Shown here piece by piece: positions 27,170-35,861 of a stretch of DNA of 35,861 nt. The translations under genes and the position numbers were made by a program. Source of the stretch: an uncultured Paraglaciecola sp. (GTDB taxonomy: Bacteria > Pseudomonadota > Gammaproteobacteria > Enterobacterales > Alteromonadaceae); the NCBI RefSeq assembly GCF_913058035.1, contig NZ_CAJXPA010000023.1:1-35861 (forward strand), given 5' to 3'. The notes under the pieces are model-generated. The model ran no database searches. It was not told where the DNA came from and was given only the letters and a program-made list of their open reading frames with translations. How positions within the stretch are numbered: position 1 is the first letter of the stretch; each line of letters begins with the position of its first letter.

Positions 27170-29365
27170 TTACTTAGAGGCGTGTTTTCTTGCCTCTGTT
27201 AAATTGGCCGCAAGCTCATTTAATGAACTATCATTAAAAATGTCCTGTAAATTACGCGTTAATTTGCGTCGCCAATTGGGGTACTCATTAAACGTACCAG
27301 GGATATTAACTGGTTTATCCATTTCTAACCAATCTTCTAACTGTAGGCTGAGCAGTGCACTTGAACCACTGGCCATATGTAACTGCATTCCAAAGTTTAA
27401 CGCTTTACTCATTTTTACATTATGCACATCACGACCCACCTCGTCATTAATCGAATGATGGCCATGCAAAGTATCCAAAATGGACTGCTTGTTATGATGT
27501 CTGCTGGCATACAAGGTACTTAAAATATCTTCAGCAGGATATATCCCTAATTCTTTACCTAACGTCAAGTCATCACAATGCCAATAACCTGCCAAAGTAG
27601 GCATGTCGTGGGTGGTTAGTGTAGACATGGATTGTTCTGGGTAGTGGGAAGGTGAGAAAAAACCTCCGTCTGGTGCTTGTTCAAAAAAGAATACACGATA
27701 AGAATAAACGCCATTATCTGCTAATTTAGCTCTTATTTCGTCTGGTACCGTGCCTAAGTCTTCACCAATGACTAAACTCTGATGTCTGTGACTTTCCAAT
27801 GCTAAAATAGCTAATAAATCGTCTACTGGATAATATACATAGCCACCTTTTTTGGCGTCATCACCTTTTACTACCCACCATAATCTTAATAATGCCATTA
27901 CATGGTCAATACGCAGAGCGCCGGTGGCTCGCATATTAGCATCAAACATTTCAATAATTGGCTGATATTGTTGTTCAAAAAGTTTTTCAGGATCCATTGG
28001 GGGTAATCCCCAATTTTGTCCTAACGGGCCTAATATATCCGGTGGTGCGCCAACACTTGCTTCAGTACAATATAATTCTTTGTTACCCCAAATTTCTGCA
28101 CTGCCTTCACTGACTCCTACCGCTAAATCTCGGTATAAACCGATTAGCATATTACTTTTTTGTGCCACTTGATTGGCCATTTCAAGCTGTAACGCCGCTT
28201 GCCATTGAAGCCATAGAAAGAACTTCACTCTTTTAGCATGTTTTTTAGTAAACGTTTTAACCGCTGGATTATGAAAGTCTGAAAATTCTGTTGGAAAAAC
28301 AGGCCAGCCACTAAAGGGTTTTTGTTGTGCCGCGAGACTTTCTTGCAGTGCATCGTAAACAGCTAAAGTCTGCAGACTATCACCACCATCAGCAACAAAG
28401 GCTTTAAATACTTTATTTAACCGAGTGTTTTTGGATAAGTACTGGCTATTTTGATACTCAAACACTTTTTCTAAGGCGTTTAACTTTAGTTTAGTCACTA
28501 ACTGATAATCGACCAAATCAGCGGCTCTAGCATTTTGTAACTGTTGCTGAAAACTGACATCGTTAACTATAGCTTGTGTACTGTCTTGCTGATAACCATC
28601 CAGTGATGTCACATCGATGTAAATAAAGTTTAACCAGCGACGAGAAGAGGGCCCATATGGACTACAAGCATCTGCATTAGAGGGGTACAAAGCATGAATA
28701 GGATTGAGGCCAACAAATTGTGCACCTTGTTTGGCTAACTTTTCTACTAAAAATGATAGATCTGAAAAATCGCCTATTCCCCAATTATGGTCGCTGCGCA
28801 AACAATACAACTGAATACTCAATCCCCATACTTTTTTACCTTCGGCCAATACCTTAGGTTTAAAGCATGAAGACGGTGCAATAATAAGTCGCATACTGCC
28901 TAATACATCGTCATCTATAACAATTGATAAGGTGTGATATCCCAATGGTAATTGCATTGGAATATCAATGAGATACTCTTGAAATTCAATATCTTCAATA
29001 TGTGCTACATTCGCCAATTGCCCGTCAATGGGTACAAATGGATGCTCAAAGACGTCACCCAGTTCAGTACTCACTTTTGCTACATAATCATCTGTCACCA
29101 ATTCAATCGGGAGACGCACTACAATTTTTAAATGTTCTTCAATACGCAAAACCTGTACCGGATTTAACACCGATAACCAGGTCTGATTACTACTATCTTG
29201 AACTTGTTTCAGCAACAAATCAGGTTCGTCAACCGGATAACCCATTGCAGACAACAACTTGCTTTTTGTTGCAGGCTCTATACTTGTTGGTCTGCCCCAA
29301 GCATCGTGGTAGTTAGATTCAATTCCACGATATTCTACTAATTGATCGAGTAACGAAGACGTCAT
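27170..29365 (-). CDS. malQ: 4-alpha-glucanotransferase MalQ (amylomaltase)
   Basis: MalQ transfers 1,4-alpha-glucan segments between maltodextrins and releases glucose, linking maltodextrin use with glycogen. From ATG 29365 the protein is 731 residues (E. coli 694), with an N-terminal beta-rich extension (about 1-155) before the GH77 barrel. Catalytic residues are D487 in LRIDHVMALLRLWW, E535 in IGEDLGTVP and D587 in TTHDMPTLAGYW. SPYGPSSRRWLNFIYIDV is a family signature. An in-frame TTG at 29386 would add seven residues, but it has no ribosome-binding site and the AGGA between the two serves the ATG instead. It is transcribed divergently from gap and is first in malQ-glgB-glgX. Confidence 0.94.
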   Translation of the reverse strand: MTSSLLDQLVEYRGIESNYHDAWGRPTSIEPATKSKLLSAMGYPVDEPDLLLKQVQDSSNQTWLSVLNPVQVLRIEEHLKIVVRLPIELVTDDYVAKVSTELGDVFEHPFVPIDGQLANVAHIEDIEFQEYLIDIPMQLPLGYHTLSIVIDDDVLGSMRLIIAPSSCFKPKVLAEGKKVWGLSIQLYCLRSDHNWGIGDFSDLSFLVEKLAKQGAQFVGLNPIHALYPSNADACSPYGPSSRRWLNFIYIDVTSLDGYQQDSTQAIVNDVSFQQQLQNARAADLVDYQLVTKLKLNALEKVFEYQNSQYLSKNTRLNKVFKAFVADGGDSLQTLAVYDALQESLAAQQKPFSGWPVFPTEFSDFHNPAVKTFTKKHAKRVKFFLWLQWQAALQLEMANQVAQKSNMLIGLYRDLAVGVSEGSAEIWGNKELYCTEASVGAPPDILGPLGQNWGLPPMDPEKLFEQQYQPIIEMFDANMRATGALRIDHVMALLRLWWVVKGDDAKKGGYVYYPVDDLLAILALESHRHQSLVIGEDLGTVPDEIRAKLADNGVYSYRVFFFEQAPDGGFFSPSHYPEQSMSTLTTHDMPTLAGYWHCDDLTLGKELGIYPAEDILSTLYASRHHNKQSILDTLHGHHSINDEVGRDVHNVKMSKALNFGMQLHMASGSSALLSLQLEDWLEMDKPVNIPGTFNEYPNWRRKLTRNLQDIFNDSSLNELAANLTEARKHASK

Positions 29366-29530
29366 AAACACTTTATTCCTATGCAAATTTGACTGTGGCC
29401 CATTGACCTTTCACAAATACCTTTAAATCAGAGGTACATACTTAACCATAATATAGCGCTTTACGTAGCAGAACTTTATCAGCTAAAACGCATCGTCGGT
29501 GACAATTAAAATGTTTGCAATAACAATTTT

Positions 29531-29545
29531 TGTAATTTAATAACA
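29531..29545. promoter_or_regulatory. HexR-like operator upstream of gap
   Basis: TGTAATTTAATAACA matches the HexR pseudopalindrome TGTAATTAAATTACA at 13 of 15 positions, with one mismatch in the centre and one in the right arm. HexR is the RpiR-type regulator of central carbon genes in gammaproteobacteria, and gap is a known target. The centre lies about 60 bases upstream of the inferred transcription start, a position typical of activation. The consensus is from memory. Confidence 0.55.
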
Positions 29546-29561
29546 TATTAACCTGAATATT

Positions 29562-29590
29562 TTGCCTTGCTAGGCTATTTAGTTCATAAT
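29562..29590 (+). promoter_or_regulatory. Sigma70-like promoter for gap
   Basis: TTGCCT at 29562-29567 and CATAAT at 29585-29590 are separated by 17 bases and match the consensus hexamers at 4 and 5 of 6 positions. Transcription would start near 29597, giving a leader of about 80 bases before ATG 29678. Confidence 0.45.
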
Positions 29591-29674
29591 TCTGTAATAA
29601 TATTTCAGAAGGTGTTGTCACCTTTCTTAATAACCTTATTTGGACATTCAGTTTAAAAAAGCTCAGAGGATTAA

Positions 29675-30673
<999 letters not shown>

Positions 30674-30697
30674 TCAACAAAATTAAATAAATGTGTT

Positions 30698-30736
30698 AAA
30701 AGGGCGATTATCTAATCTTAGATAGTCGCCCTTTTT
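30698..30736 (+). terminator. Strong rho-independent terminator of gap
   Basis: The arms 30698-30714 and 30719-30735 form a 17-bp stem with one G-U pair and a 4-base loop, built around AGGGCGAT and its complement, followed by five T residues ending at 30736. It begins about 25 bases after the gap stop. Confidence 0.92.
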
Positions 30737-30764
30737 GATCCATCAACCATTATAGAGCTTCCAT

Positions 30765-31604
30765 ATGTTACTAACTGACTCAATCTCAATGACTACTCGT
30801 GACAGCGTTCAGGTATTACAAATTGATAACGCATTAGCTAAAGCTGAAATATCACTTTTTGGTGGACATCTTTTAAGCTTTATTCCTAAACATGATCATC
30901 GTGAACGATTATGGGTCAGTGACAAGGCAATATTCGACGGTAAAAAAGCGATCCGAGGTGGCATACCGATCTGCTGGCCTTGGTTTGGTGATCATTCATG
31001 CAATACTGACCTGGCATCTCACGGTTATGTAAGGACACAAACATGGCAGGTCCTTAATTCCGAAGAAACAAATTTGGGAACAACCATTTCTCTAAAGCCA
31101 CTCACTAGTGCGGGTGATGGTTTTGAGTATCACGCACAACTCATATTAGTGGTGCATATAGGGCATCAGTTAAGCATACAATTGCGCACTACAAACCTAG
31201 GTGAAGAACCTTTTACTTATAACTGCGCCCTGCATACTTATTTTTTCATTTCAAATATCAATCAGTGTGAGTTGTTAGGTTTGTCTGCACAATACACAGA
31301 TAAAAATCGCGATTACCAAATGTTTGGTACACCTCAGCCCTACCGATTCTTTGAAGAAACAGACAGGGTGCATTTGCAGCAGCCAAGAAATCTCACAATT
31401 ATCGACGAACAGAGCAAAACTGACATACTTTCTTCAGGCCATGACAGCATTGTGGTGTGGAATCCATGGCAAGATAAATCCATCAGTATGGAAGATATGA
31501 CTGACGATAGTTACCTGACAATGTTATGTGTTGAAACAGCGATTACTCAAGGACAAAAAGTTTTGTCAGGAGCCACACATGTGCTTGAACAAGTGGTTAA
31601 ATAA
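30765..31604 (+). CDS. yeaD: D-hexose-6-phosphate mutarotase YeaD
   Basis: This enzyme interconverts the alpha and beta anomers of hexose 6-phosphates in the cytoplasm. The 279-residue protein has the galactose-mutarotase-like beta-sandwich fold. RGGIPICWPWFG at 64-75 is the family signature; likely active-site residues are H86 in SHGYVR, H157 in ALHTYF and E257 in CVETA. The start is ATG 30765; the ribosome-binding site is weak, and ATG 30789 is an alternative. It lies just past the gap terminator on the same strand, repeating the gapA-yeaD order of E. coli, so low-level read-through from gap is possible. Confidence 0.92.
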   Translation: MLLTDSISMTTRDSVQVLQIDNALAKAEISLFGGHLLSFIPKHDHRERLWVSDKAIFDGKKAIRGGIPICWPWFGDHSCNTDLASHGYVRTQTWQVLNSEETNLGTTISLKPLTSAGDGFEYHAQLILVVHIGHQLSIQLRTTNLGEEPFTYNCALHTYFFISNINQCELLGLSAQYTDKNRDYQMFGTPQPYRFFEETDRVHLQQPRNLTIIDEQSKTDILSSGHDSIVVWNPWQDKSISMEDMTDDSYLTMLCVETAITQGQKVLSGATHVLEQVVK

Positions 31605-32042
31605 TGTCTTTCATTAGTTAGGGTATATGCATTTTATTATTAGTTAACTGTCCAATAATATGCTGCCCATTAATTAGCTGTTTCTTAATTAGCTAACCTT
31701 AAAAGATGGGGATATCACTTGTCAGCTTAATCATAACCTGATTCAAAAAGCACGTTCTATCTTGACCAACTTGGATAAAAAAACACGTTAAACGAAGCTT
31801 AGTTTTAAGGCTCTAAACAGCCAAAAGGAGGCTTAGGTATGACATCAATGCTATGACCTAATTACTAATCAAGGTCTAGTTCATATTGATGGCTAGTAAA
31901 ATTATTAAAAATAGCTTTTTATAACGCTTATTAATATTTACCAAGCTAATATCGACAAGCAAGATTTTAGATAATCAGATTCGGTTAATAAAAAAGGAGC
32001 CTTCCGGCTCCTTTTTTTAAAAGTTAAACATCAGTTAACTGA
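31605..32042. other. Intergenic region between convergent yeaD and pnp
   Basis: The two genes converge here. The strong hairpin at 31990-32018 ends pnp and probably also yeaD. At 31640-31694 the degenerate 10-base motif TTAATTAGCT occurs twice (31670-31679 and 31685-31694), with a related TTAGTTAACT before it. No coding frame is supported. Confidence 0.5.
31990..32018. terminator. Bidirectional terminator of pnp
   Basis: GGAGCC (31996-32001) and GGCTCC (32006-32011) form a GC-rich stem with a 4-base loop, flanked by six A and seven T residues, so it can act in both directions. On the minus strand it lies about 25 bases after the pnp stop. Confidence 0.92.
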
Positions 32043-34154
32043 TTATTCGTTACCTTCAGCAGGTGCTGCTGGTTTCTCAATCAGATCTTTGATGCTTAAA
32101 CGTATACGGTTTTGACGATCGATTTCAACAACCTTAACGTCTAAAATTTGACCTTCTTCTAAGAAGTCAGATACCTTGTTTACACGTTCGTGAGCGATTT
32201 GTGAAATATGCACTAGGCCTTCTTTGCCAGGTAAAATTTCAACAAACGCACCAAAATCAACAATACGTGTCACTTTACCTGAATAAGTCTTACCAGATTC
32301 AACTTCAGCGGTGACTTGTTCAATCTTAGCAATAGCAATTTGAGCTTTAGCGAGTTCTGTAGCAAAAATCTTAATAGTACCGTCATCTTCAATTTCGATA
32401 TTACATTCAGATGCCTCAGTGATAGCACGGATCATTGCGCCACCTTTACCGATTACGTCACGAATTTTTTCTTTGTCGACCTGCATCTTATAGATACGCG
32501 GAGCAAACTCAGACATTTCTTCACGGTGACCAGAAATTGCTTGGTCCATGACACCTAGAATATGTAAACGGGCCTCTTTAGCTTGCTTCAAAGCAACTTG
32601 CATGATTTCTTGAGTGATACCCTCGATCTTAATATCCATCTGAAGTGCAGTAATACCACCAGAAGTACCAGCAACTTTAAAGTCCATATCGCCTAAGTGA
32701 TCTTCATCGCCCAATATGTCAGATAGAACAACGAAGTTTTCGTCATTTTTCACTAGGCCCATTGCGATACCCGCAACAGAAGCTTTAATTGGAACACCAG
32801 CGTCCATTAATGCCAACGAAGTACCGCAGACGGATGCCATTGAAGATGAACCATTTGACTCAGTGATTTCAGATACGACGCGAACCACATATGGGAATTC
32901 TTTTTCAGACGGCATAACCGCTTGAATACCACGTTTTGCTAAACGACCATGGCCGATTTCACGACGCTTAGGAGATCCTACAAAACCTGTTTCGCCCACG
33001 CAGTATGGAGGAAAGTTATAATGCAACATGAAACGACTATCAGTTTTTCCACTTAGGCCATCAATCATCTGTGCATCACGCTCTGTGCCAAGAGTGGCCG
33101 CAACGATTGCTTGTGTTTCACCACGAGTAAACAAAGCTGAACCGTGAGTTCTAGGTAGCAGACCAGTCGCAACATTTAATGCACGGATCATCGCAGGATC
33201 ACGACCATCGATACGTGGCTGACCAGCTAGAATACGTGAACGTACAACGTCACTTTCTAACTCATGCATCATTTCTGATACTTCTTTAGGATTTTGATTT
33301 TCATCAGCGGCGACGATTGCTTCAACGGTTTTGCTAGTCAAAGCGTTGATTGCGTCTTTACGCTCCATTTTATCAGAAACCTGATAGGCTTCTGTCATGC
33401 CAGCTTCAGCTAATTCTTTTACTTGGTTTTTAAGCGCAGTATTTTCTGGTTCGCCTTGCCAATTCCACGAAGGAGTATTTACTTCAGCAGCAAACTCAGC
33501 TACAGCTCCAATAACGGTTTGTAATTGCTCATGACCATACATGACAGCACCCAGCATCACTTCTTCAGATAAAATGTCTGCTTCAGATTCAACCATCAAT
33601 ACCGCGTTTTTAGTACCAGCAACCACTAAGTCTAATTGACTGGCTTCAAGTTCAGATGTGCGAGTATTTAATACATATTTTTCATCCGTGTAACCAACAC
33701 GTGCAGCACCGATAGGGCCATTAAAAGGCATACCAGAAATTGCTAGTGCGGCAGATGCACCAATGAGTGAAATAATGTCAGTTGGAATTTCAGGGTTAGC
33801 TGAAACAACTGTGATGATGATTTGAACTTCGTTCATAAACCCATTTGGGAATAAAGGACGAATTGGACGGTCAATCAGACGAGACGTTAGCGTTTCGTAT
33901 TCAGAAGGACGACCTTCACGCTTAAAGAATCCACCAGGGATTTTACCAGCAGCGTAAGTTTTCTCTTGATAGTTAACCGTCAATGGGAAGAAGTCTTGAC
34001 CTGGTTTAGTATTCTTTTTACCAACAACAGAAACCAATACACAAGTATCATCCATACTTGCCATTACAGCTGCGGTGGCTTGACGAGCGATTACGCCCGT
34101 TTCTAGAGTCACAGTATGCTGACCATACTGAAAAGTTTTAGTAATAGGAGTCAT
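32043..34154 (-). CDS. pnp: Polyribonucleotide nucleotidyltransferase (PNPase)
   Basis: PNPase is a trimeric 3'-5' phosphorolytic exoribonuclease of the RNA degradosome. The 703-residue protein (E. coli 711) shows two RNase PH domains (about 5-225 and 310-540) around a helical linker, then a KH domain with [14 protein letters not shown] (about 555-610) and an S1 domain (about 620-690, [28 protein letters not shown]). [28 protein letters not shown] is a hallmark of the first core domain. ATG 34154 has AAAGGA six bases upstream. A TATACT about 90 bases upstream on the minus strand may be a -10 element. The usual upstream partner rpsO is absent, and the next 1.1 kb holds no gene. Confidence 0.97.
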   Translation of the reverse strand: MTPITKTFQYGQHTVTLETGVIARQATAAVMASMDDTCVLVSVVGKKNTKPGQDFFPLTVNYQEKTYAAGKIPGGFFKREGRPSEYETLTSRLIDRPIRPLFPNGFMNEVQIIITVVSANPEIPTDIISLIGASAALAISGMPFNGPIGAARVGYTDEKYVLNTRTSELEASQLDLVVAGTKNAVLMVESEADILSEEVMLGAVMYGHEQLQTVIGAVAEFAAEVNTPSWNWQGEPENTALKNQVKELAEAGMTEAYQVSDKMERKDAINALTSKTVEAIVAADENQNPKEVSEMMHELESDVVRSRILAGQPRIDGRDPAMIRALNVATGLLPRTHGSALFTRGETQAIVAATLGTERDAQMIDGLSGKTDSRFMLHYNFPPYCVGETGFVGSPKRREIGHGRLAKRGIQAVMPSEKEFPYVVRVVSEITESNGSSSMASVCGTSLALMDAGVPIKASVAGIAMGLVKNDENFVVLSDILGDEDHLGDMDFKVAGTSGGITALQMDIKIEGITQEIMQVALKQAKEARLHILGVMDQAISGHREEMSEFAPRIYKMQVDKEKIRDVIGKGGAMIRAITEASECNIEIEDDGTIKIFATELAKAQIAIAKIEQVTAEVESGKTYSGKVTRIVDFGAFVEILPGKEGLVHISQIAHERVNKVSDFLEEGQILDVKVVEIDRQNRIRLSIKDLIEKPAAPAEGNE

Positions 34155-35279
34155 TTTTTTCCTTTAGATAATTTTTAAACTGCCCCACTTAAGGCAATAC
34201 ACTTTTTGCTTTCTTTATATCGCTTTCAATTGCGGCGCATAGTATAGCGGGTCACTCTGGCTAAAAATAGTAAATGCCCTGAATTAACTACAAAAATCGC
34301 ACTTTATTCACACATATATAGCTAAGTAACCCGAACTTAATCAACAGATCAATTTATTTGAATGATTATAAGATATAAAAATTGAACATCGCCAGCAACT
34401 TGCTCAAATAAGCCTAATCATTAAAGTTATTGCTAATTTAAAAGTTATGTGGGGATGATGTTTAATGGTGGTGAAATGAATAGAGTAATAGTTTTAGGCA
34501 TAAAAACGATTAAGTATATGGTAGTAATCACTTACACAACCATCTAATGCCTAACAACAAAACCCCTAAAATTCAGGGCTATGGACTTGTTGTGTCGGTC
34601 ATATTCAACCCAGAGGTGTCAGGTTTTATGAGCTCTACAAGAAACTATGGTTGGGGTGGCACGCCGTCAACTTACTTCAGAATCGATCCACAGGAGAAAA
34701 TAATAATGATCTCCATAACTTAGTTTGTACCCTTTGGTTTTCATCGTTATCACGATGACTTTAGAAACCTGGTTTATCAAGCTTTAGTAGATTAAAACAG
34801 CTCGTAAAGTACTCTTTTACATCTTCTGGTTTAACTTTGAACTAAAGATATGAACTACATAGGTACGGAAAGCGATACTGGTTCTAATCATTCGTTTATT
34901 GATGTTGTAACCAAAAAAGACGTTACAATAGTCTAAATAGCACTTAAATGGGATTATTGCTGAACTTCATAACTGTCTGTTTGGCACCTAGTTTTTATCA
35001 ACCATTACTAGGTTGGCAGGTGCTATTCAGTTATGTTGCTAATGCCTGTTTGGTTTTATTTTGACTAATAAATTGGGTACCAAAAAACTCGGTACATTTA
35101 TAGTAATAGGCGAAAAATAATTTCGCTAATTTCACAATAATCCCAACCAAACACTCATTATTATAATCAACGGCAAACGTTTCTCACCTAACCAAAAATA
35201 CATCACTTTTCAGTAACAATCATATCCTAATTCTTTTTTATGGCCTATTTGTTGTCTTTAAAAACCAACACTAAGGGAA
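34155..35279. other. Gene-free interval of 1.1 kb upstream of pnp
   Basis: In most gammaproteobacteria rpsO lies here; I find no rpsO frame and no frame over about 60 codons. The first 120 bases look like a pnp leader and promoter (TATACT at 34246-34241, minus strand). A set of nested inverted repeats lies at 34968-35035. I cannot identify a transposase remnant or RNA gene in the rest. Confidence 0.6.
34968..35035. repeat. Nested inverted repeats, possible structured RNA or element end
   Basis: CATAACTG (34968-34975) pairs with CAGTTATG (35028-35035). Inside it GCACCT (34984-34989) can pair with AGGTGC (35018-35023), or the overlapping CCTAGT (34987-34992) with ACTAGG (35007-35012). The inner two exclude each other, so the element could switch between two folds. 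The role is unknown. Confidence 0.4.
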
Positions 35280-35861
35280 CTAAAGATTGTTCAAAGCACC
35301 ATCTAACCAAGTCATTCTCTGCGCATACCATGTTTTCAGTTGGTTAACCTCTTCGCTGTAAGTGTCAAACACCAAGGGATTCGGCCAAACATAATTGCCC
35401 AAGGTATTCCATTTAGTATCGTTTTCTTGTTGCGCCAGATTTAACTTGTCAGCATAGTCGTCGATTTTATCCAAAATTAAATTTTGATTGACTTTAAAAT
35501 AAGCAAAACGGGTTTTAACCTTCTCGAGAAAGACACTATCGGTAAATAATCTGGCGATCCATGGATTGTCTTTCACCCAAAACCCCTGCGCATAACGAGA
35601 ATCAGCGTAGTTCACATTGCCAAAAGACAAATCAAAGTCCCATAGCGGCCCCATTTTAATTTTTTGACCTGGCACTAAATTAAAATAAATGCTGGAAAAA
35701 AATTTAGAGTCAACGTTTTTTGTTATTTCACTGATTAGATACCAATCTACAAAACTATCGACATCTATGTATTTGGCATAGCCATTAATTGGATCTGTAA
35801 AGTTTGAAGAAAATAGAGCTGATTCAAATTCATTGATGTAACTTTTAATATAATCATATTG
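35280..35861 (-). CDS. CotH kinase family protein, C-terminal part, cut by the window end
   Basis: The frame stays open to the last base of the window, so at least 193 C-terminal residues are present and the N-terminus is missing. An apparent start (GTG at 35675) is internal. YIDVDSFVDWYLISEI, KNVDSKFFSS and GPLWDFDLSFGN are the conserved C-terminal CotH segments; the DFD motif is part of the atypical kinase core described for CotH. In marine bacteria CotH domains often occur in large secreted proteins, sometimes with polysaccharide- or cell-envelope-related partners, but the missing part prevents a call here. It reads toward the gene-free stretch upstream of pnp; no terminator was found after its stop. 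Confidence 0.85.
   Translation of the reverse strand, partial: QYDYIKSYINEFESALFSSNFTDPINGYAKYIDVDSFVDWYLISEITKNVDSKFFSSIYFNLVPGQKIKMGPLWDFDLSFGNVNYADSRYAQGFWVKDNPWIARLFTDSVFLEKVKTRFAYFKVNQNLILDKIDDYADKLNLAQQENDTKWNTLGNYVWPNPLVFDTYSEEVNQLKTWYAQRMTWLDGALNNL

Noticed and set aside
27153-27458. Plus-strand frame of 101 codons overlapping the end of malQ
   Set aside because: Opposite-strand shadow of the conserved MalQ C-terminus.
34541-34600. Possible transposon end with ACAACAA/TTGTTGT arms
   Set aside because: Only a 7-bp imperfect context, no matching second end and no transposase remnant in the region.

Overview
The window looks like a draft contig from a marine gammaproteobacterium, most likely Alteromonadales (Colwellia, Glaciecola or Paraglaciecola type). 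The basis is an AT-rich base composition, gammaproteobacterial families such as RluF, YeaC, the long Gap paralogue, a TonB receptor and a CotH protein, and HexR-like boxes near the GAPDH genes. I see no prophage, CRISPR array, rRNA or tRNA gene, or intact insertion sequence.

Layout. Bases 1-166 are not trustworthy: 134-166 match the Illumina Nextera Read 1 adapter with two mismatches, 126-133 equal the S503 index, and 97-125 resemble a degraded P5 primer. Genomic sequence probably starts at about 167. Bases 191-5658 (+) form a sulfate-activation operon cysD-cysC-cysQ-cysN followed by an SLC13-type permease. Bases 5.7-10.0 kb are gene-poor and repeat-rich, holding a methyltransferase, a DUF3297 protein and a short-chain dehydrogenase. 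Bases 10.06-14.23 kb (-) are a tightly packed operon: zinc-ribbon membrane protein, YeaC, a giant DUF349 coiled-coil protein and RluF. Bases 14.3-19.4 kb (-) hold an AGCS alanine/glycine:cation symporter with an unusual inserted domain, a cytosolic-type M14 carboxypeptidase, a membrane-tethered thioredoxin-like protein and a long GAPDH paralogue. Bases 19.8-29.4 kb (-) hold a TonB-dependent receptor and the glycogen/maltodextrin set malQ-glgB-glgX. Bases 29.7-31.6 kb (+) hold the classical gap gene and yeaD. Bases 32.0-34.2 kb (-) hold pnp without its usual rpsO partner. A 1.1-kb gene-free stretch follows, and the window ends inside a CotH-family gene.

How the genes fit together. The first block brings in and activates sulfate to PAPS and removes the PAP by-product. 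The malQ-glgB-glgX block remodels alpha-glucans, and the two GAPDH genes and the hexose-6-phosphate mutarotase feed or drain central carbon metabolism. A good HexR-like operator and a sigma70-like promoter lie between malQ and gap, and a weaker box lies upstream of the second GAPDH gene, which suggests shared carbon control. No single locus is clearly a new system. The points most worth a second look are the adapter junction, the AGCS insertion, the four-gene DUF349 operon, the lost rpsO-pnp linkage and the repeat-rich gene-poor tract.
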